64,000 nucleotides of DNA, from the NCBI GenBank assembly GCA_001630475.1, contig KV419402.1, positions 535,150-599,149 on the forward strand, read 5' to 3'. This DNA is from Sistotremastrum niveocremeum HHB9708. Its lineage: Eukaryota; Basidiomycota; Agaricomycetes; Sistotremastrales; Sistotremastraceae. Both the position numbers and the translations under genes were made by a program. Below, in pieces: positions 59,501 through 64,000 of the stretch (positions within the stretch are counted from its first letter, which is position 1; each line of letters starts with the position of its first letter). The notes beneath the pieces were generated by a model. The model saw only the letters and a program-made list of their open reading frames with translations. It was not told the DNA's origin and did not search any database.

Positions 59501-60191
59501 ACTCAACAACGACAACTATTACAAGCTATCACAGCCCAGCGTGCTGCACAGGCTCAAGCTCAAGCTCAAGCTCAAGCCAATGGACAAGCAGCACCCAACG
59601 GTCAAGCGCAACCTCCAGTCCCTGGACAAGCAGTCCCAATGCCCGCTGCTGTAGCCCTAGCAAACGGTGGCTCACCTCACTTATTACCAGCCCAAGCAGC
59701 AATGCTCGTCGCACGAACCGGTACACCCTCATCTGCCCAAAATCCCATCGCAGGTCCCTCACACGTCAACGGTGTCAACGGTGCTCCAAATGGTCAAGGA
59801 CAAGGTTCACGCCCTTCATCACGAAGTTCAATGCCACAACCGCCAGGTGGGATGGTAGATCCTAATAATATACCTCCTGGAGTTGGAGTAGCGATGAATG
59901 GGATGGTTCCTCCTGCTGGGATGATTCCTGGTGGGGCGGTGGCGATGATGCCTGGAGGTGCGGGACAGATGATGAGGAATACTTTCATGAATTATCATGT
60001 TAATGGTCCGGGTGGGATGGAACAGGCTTTGAGGCTGCATAATCAGCGAGTACGTCTTTGCCCAACCCAGGATCCCATAAGTCAGACTGATGATGATATC
60101 GCAGATGCATCAACAACAGCAACAACAACATCTAGCTCAACAGCAGCAGCAACAACAGCAACAATTAGCTCAACCTCCCGCACCTCAGTAA
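56573..60191 (+). CDS. Vid21/Eaf1-like scaffold subunit of the NuA4 acetyltransferase complex
   Basis: ATG at 56573; exon 1 MGSQSMLVALSSAREDLVRE, then QEIARVRETLLKEFYIFV after a phase-2 intron. A Pro-rich part (PPILPPPPPHPPERQ) precedes an HSA domain (HQDYLLDEMQWMQIDFREER with KWKLAVAHELALAAKDWHE, near 57350-57460), an acidic linker, long Pro/Ser/Thr/Asp-rich disorder, then a Myb/SANT domain (SPWSPAEDELLKFIVERYAY, NWSLIADAYNS, TPWECQERWISQF, near 58610-58780), a basic KRK segment, and a Gln/Gly/Pro/Met-rich tail. The last exon (from about 60105) encodes MHQQQQQQHLAQQQQQQQQL and ends QPPAPQ at 60191. HSA then SANT then Q-rich tail is the Eaf1 order; HSA recruits actin/Arp4 and SANT helps bind histone. 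About 1,080 aa. Nuclear. Confidence 0.85.
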
Positions 60192-60534
60192 TATAATCTC
60201 TTGTCATTGTCATCAAAAGTAGGCTGCTTCTTGTATTGTTATTTGAATATTTCATGCCCACCTTTCTTGATAATTTTGTATGTGTACCGTAACACTGTCT
60301 TTCGTCTATCATGACCGCAATGACAATTCAAGTCTCTCGCATGTTTTGTAACGGCACTCTACTTCACATACGGCGCGCACGATTTCTGTAGATGCAGAAA
60401 ATATTGGACGCTGTTAGCGCCCAGCGCTTGTCCCGAGCTCTCATGTTCTCTTCAATCCCTACGATTGCTCTGTCGAAGAGAAAGCTCTGAAACCCGACCT
60501 AGGACGAAACATACAATCTCAACGGCATCCAGAC

Positions 60535-61892
60535 ATGAATTTATCCCAAGCCACGCTGATCAGCTTACCCGCAGACCTTCTAACGACAAATCTGAACGCC
60601 TCGAGATATTCTCTTCTATCTTGCGAATCGTTTCGTAACTCCACGACACCATGCATACCATTTTTATACGATCTTTGTCTTCGTCTCCAGCGTGACAGCA
60701 CCGGACGATTATTCCTCCTTTATTTCGGGATCGCAGCAGCCATTTTCTTCCGCGAGCACGGGATGAAAGGCCCACGACGAGCTTCTCTGTGTATTCTCCT
60801 ATGGTCATGGAAGATCCTCACCAGCCTTCCTCATACTCTCATATCTCTGTGCGGTCTTTCGCTCCATGTGCTCGTTCATATCATGGCAGTGGGCATCGAA
60901 TATTACGGGGCGTATATGCATGCAAATGTGAGTCTTTCTACTCTCGTGTCACTTGGTGTCGAGCTGATATGATTTTAGGGCTCTTACAAGCTGATGGGTT
61001 CAAAATCAAAGATTCTGTCTCCCCCGTCTACGCCTCCTCCGAAATCGCAGACTTCTGATGAACTCTTCTCACCTTCTCATACGGATTCGACTTCAAGCAG
61101 TTTTCTCATCGAGGAGCACAGTCTCCCTTTGGCCAATCTCCAAACTTCGACTGTACTAGCGCTTTCACGACACTTTTGCTCACGTTAACTGAATACATCT
61201 GTAGCTTCCTCCCCCATCTGACTCGATCTCAAAAGCCCAAGCAAATAACTCACAAGGTCTTACAAAGCACTCACCAGCAACCTCGTCTATCAATTTCGAG
61301 GTGCGCATATATCCCGCTTGTCTTTACAAATACCCTGATTACGTCCTCTGCACTCCCGCAGTCTGATCCAGAATACGACGGCGACAACGAATCAGAGGTT
61401 GAAGACGAAGAACGAACTTTCAGCCCGCTAATATCTTTCCCTGAGCCTCCCATTCGACACAACGCATTTACTCGCACGAAACGCACGCACGAATATCTCT
61501 TCCCAACCGAAGATCCTCATCTCAAATTTCCTCCTTCGAATCTCCGAAGTCGATATTCTCAACCCTCAATAATAGGAGCCACATCACCTAACGAATCTTC
61601 CGAAACTCCACTTATTCGGCCGCCTGCAGGACCTTCTCTCACAGCTGAGCTTGACGACGAAAATGACTTATTCCCTGCCAATCCTCATAAAACTCTGATG
61701 CATCTTCCGCGATCGGATCCTGTGTGGTGTATGCGTGTACGAAGGACGTGGACTGTTCAGAATCTTTATCCGGTACTTGTTGCGAAATACTACGCTCGCG
61801 ATCAACGTCGACGGTTATCGAAAGCTGAAGCTGAAGATAGAGGGAAAGGTCGTGAGATTGTATTGGAAAATCCAATTTGCTTGGTAGCCTGA
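60535..61892 (+). CDS. Hypothetical membrane-anchored protein
   Basis: ATG at 60535. Exon 1 has hydrophobic stretches (LFLLYFGIAAAIFFREHG; TLISLCGLSLHVLVHIMAVG) and ends YMHAN; intron 60929-60977; exon 2 GSYKLMGSKSKILSPPSTPP to LANLQTST; intron from GTACTAG to TGTAG (about 61152-61203, with a TTAAC branch); exon 3 LPPPSDSISKAQANNSQGL to SINFE; an intron ending CGCAG (about 61300-61361); exon 4 SDPEYDGDNESEVEDEERTF, FPEPPIRHNAFTRTKRTHEY, and a basic-rich end LVAKYYARDQRRRLSKAEAE before stop at 61892. All joins hold phase. The acidic Ser-rich soluble part looks disordered. No family recognised. Two membrane helices near the N-terminus suggest an endomembrane protein. Confidence 0.6.
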
Positions 61893-62953
61893 TAATAATG
61901 TAACGATTAACCTGTCGTGTCTTAACTCTAATGAAATCTTCAGTTATTCGTGTGCCTCACGTATCGTCTGGTGGATTTCTAAGCGCTGTCCAATTTTCCT
62001 GATCCCGACAAGGAACTCAAGCTATAATCTGACTAAGAATCGACAGTTTTAGTCAAATCGAACTACACATATCCTTCTCCAGGAGCTAAGAACGGCAATC
62101 GTCTGAGGTAGAACCGGAACTCTATTGCACCTTAGAACACCGAACTGAAAACCGAGTCTCCGAGAGTCTACGGGTCGATGATCTCATTCAGGAGTTGATT
62201 GCGTCTTTTGCTTCCGTCTCGGCCTGGGACAACTCCGGGGACCTGAACGTTGAACGTTGAACAAGTTGTTCAATCATCGTGGCAACATTCGGAATCCATT
62301 CTCAGGCTTTCTGGAGGTCCACGTACAGCCGGCGATCTTCTCTCTTGTACTTGTCCGATGTTTCAGCCTCTGGTCTCGGTCCTGCCGATCTATTGTGTCA
62401 CCTATGGCACCATATACATGTAACAATCTTGTCTGCATGATAGCCCAATAAGTTGTACGTTGTTCAATGTCCAATTTCTGAGCCCACCGGAAGCGCCAAA
62501 TTGAGATCTACAGTACAAGGATCGGGAAGCCGCACCTCTTTTCGAGCCTGCTATTCAAGCAAAGCCTGTTCGATACGTGTCTTTTGTCAGCACACTTTCT
62601 AGAATGTGCCATGGCAAGAGGCACACTTTGCTCGACCCACGACCCGGCAGTTCCATTATCAACTGCGGACGAACGCGGATGAGCTACGGTAACGGAATCG
62701 CCCTTTTAGGAAGTTCCGAGCCCCTCTTCCGACCCGGAAGGACTTACCGTTTTACCAAGTCTCGGCTTGCTTTCTCACTGACTCAGTCAGCACCGATCTT
62801 GTGCTTCACCTATCTTGCGAATATAAAAGCAACTCGATGGCACCGATGGCATCATCACTTCCCCTCTCGCTCTCGCTCTTAGATTTCCTGTTCCCAATTT
62901 TCTGCTCCTGATACCTTTCTTGATCTAAATTTGCTATACCTGCTATACCCGAA
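61893..62953. other. Intergenic stretch upstream of the old-yellow-enzyme gene
   Basis: About 1.06 kb. Overlapping short ORFs only. The 62870-62950 part is CT-rich and directly precedes the ATG at 62954, so it is probably the promoter and leader of the OYE gene. No RNA gene or repeat recognised. Confidence 0.4.
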
Positions 62954-64000
62954 ATGGCCCTCTTCACTCCCCTTCGCGTTGGCAATATCACTCTCCAACA
63001 TCGTGTTGCTTTAGCACCTCTCACACGATTCCGTGCTACCCAAAAAGAGCATGTCCCTACTGACATTGTACCCACTTATTACGCCCAGCGTGCAGCTGCA
63101 CCTGGTACCCTCCTCATCACCGAGGCTACCTTCATTGCATCTCAAGCAGGCGGATACGACTACGTCCCTGGTATCTGGAACGAGGACCAGATCAAAGGAT
63201 GGAGCAAGGTTCGTATCAGCGCTCCTAACTTGCTTTGAAAACGTTGACATTGTGTTAGGTGACCGCTGCAGTGCACGAAAAGAAGTCCTTCATCTTCGTC
63301 CAGCTCTGGGCACTCGGCCGCGCTGCTGATCCTAAAATTCTCGCGGAGAACAACCATCCCTACGTATCGGCCTCTGCTACCCAGCTAGGCGATAAAGAGC
63401 CCACTCGTGAATTGACGAAGGAAGAGATCAAAGAATATGTCGAGCTATACGCTCAAGCTGCTGAAAATGCCGTCATGGCAGGCTTCGACGGTGTCGAGAT
63501 CCACGGGTACGCTCTCTCTCAACACACAATCTACCTCAATCTAACTCCTGTGATTGTTTTCTAGCGCAAACGGCTACCTCATCGATCAATTCCTCCAAAC
63601 AAACTCCAACCATCGCACAGACGAATACGGCGGTTCAATCACCAACCGCACACGCTTCGCCCTCGAAGTAGTCCGCGCCGTCTCATCCCGCATCGGCGCT
63701 GCAAAAACATCCATCCGTCTCTCCCCCTGGTCAAAATTCCAAGGAATGAAAATGCCCGACCCCATCCCCACATTCTCATCCCTCATCTCCTCCCTCGCAA
63801 CCGACTTCCCGGATCTCGCATATATTCATTTAACGGAACCGAGGGTTGATGGAGGGAATGATAAAGCTCCTGGCGATGTAAATGAGCAGGAAACGAATGA
63901 TGTGTTTAGGAAGATTTGGGCGCCGAGACCCTTTTTGAATGCGGGAGGTCATACGAGGGAGTCCGCGCTTAAGGATGCTGAGAAGTATCCTTCGGATGTT
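62954..64000 (+). CDS. Old yellow enzyme family NAD(P)H:flavin oxidoreductase (3' end cut off)
   Basis: ATG at 62954: MALFTPLRVGNITLQHRVAL and APLTRFRATQKEHVPT (FMN-binding Thr region), YYAQRAAAPGTLLITEATFI, GIWNEDQIKGWSK; intron about 63209-63258; VTAAVHEKKSFIFVQLWALG, KEPTRELTKEEIKEYVELYA, QAAENAVMAGFDGVEIHG; intron 63507-63564 region; ANGYLIDQFLQTNSNHRTDE and YGGSITNRTRFALEVVRAV (family signature), RLSPWSKFQGM, HLTEPRVDG, FLNAGGHTRESAL, and the window ends inside the FMN phosphate-binding part. Known: these flavoproteins reduce activated C=C bonds using NADPH. About 315 of the usual 370-380 aa are visible. The catalytic HxxN pair reads IHGAN, as in typical members. Physiological substrate is unknown. 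Confidence 0.92.

Overview
The window reads as nuclear DNA of a filamentous basidiomycete, most likely an Agaricomycete. The signs are intron-dense genes with introns of about 45-60 nt (GTRNGT donors, CTRAY branch sites), and a gene set that includes a DUF6533 seven-helix membrane protein, thaumatin-like proteins, a CBM1 protein, septin, Nbs1, Vid21 and proteasome beta-7. Gene models were built by eye from splice signals and reading frame; exon joins given in the entries were checked for phase.

Layout. 0-7 kb: a left-truncated secreted precursor made of tandem exons, each carrying a near-identical peptide with a Kex2-type KR site (minus strand, runs off the edge); a decayed LINE reverse transcriptase; an intact UstYa/DUF3328 oxidase-like gene; and a DUF6533 membrane protein. 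The repeat precursor next to a UstYa-type gene is the architecture of dikaritin (ustiloxin-like) ribosomal peptide loci, and is the best candidate here for an undescribed system. 7.6-18.1 kb: RBMS-like two-RRM protein, Nbs1/nibrin-like DNA repair protein, and a Prp43-type DEAH helicase paralogue with damaged motifs III and VI. 18.5-21.3 kb: tandem thaumatin-like genes. 22.7-36.7 kb: secreted Cys-rich protein, enoyl-CoA hydratase, GT25-like glycosyltransferase, amino acid permease, CBM1-only secreted protein, Acr3 arsenite transporter, and a divergent pair, TFIIIC tau55-like and MRM2-like methyltransferase. 37-44 kb: a GT25 fragment, a TKL-type kinase, an apparently complete PIF/Harbinger transposon (39578-42707, 15-bp TIRs, TTA target duplication, transposase plus Myb/SANT-like gene), and a second full GT25 gene. 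45.4-47.2 kb: a gene-free block with three hairpins sharing one loop and an array of eight hairpin-forming repeats. 47.3-50.5 kb: proteasome beta-7 and a third full GT25. 51-64 kb: a hypothetical gene, a non-coding block with a perfect 102-bp inverted repeat and GATATC clusters, a small hypothetical gene, a septin, the NuA4 scaffold Vid21/Eaf1, a hypothetical membrane protein, and a right-truncated old-yellow-enzyme gene.

Housekeeping genes (RRM protein, Nbs1, TFIIIC, MRM2, proteasome, septin, Vid21) alternate with accessory or secreted genes and mobile DNA. Apart from the possible precursor/UstYa pairing there is no evident pathway cluster.
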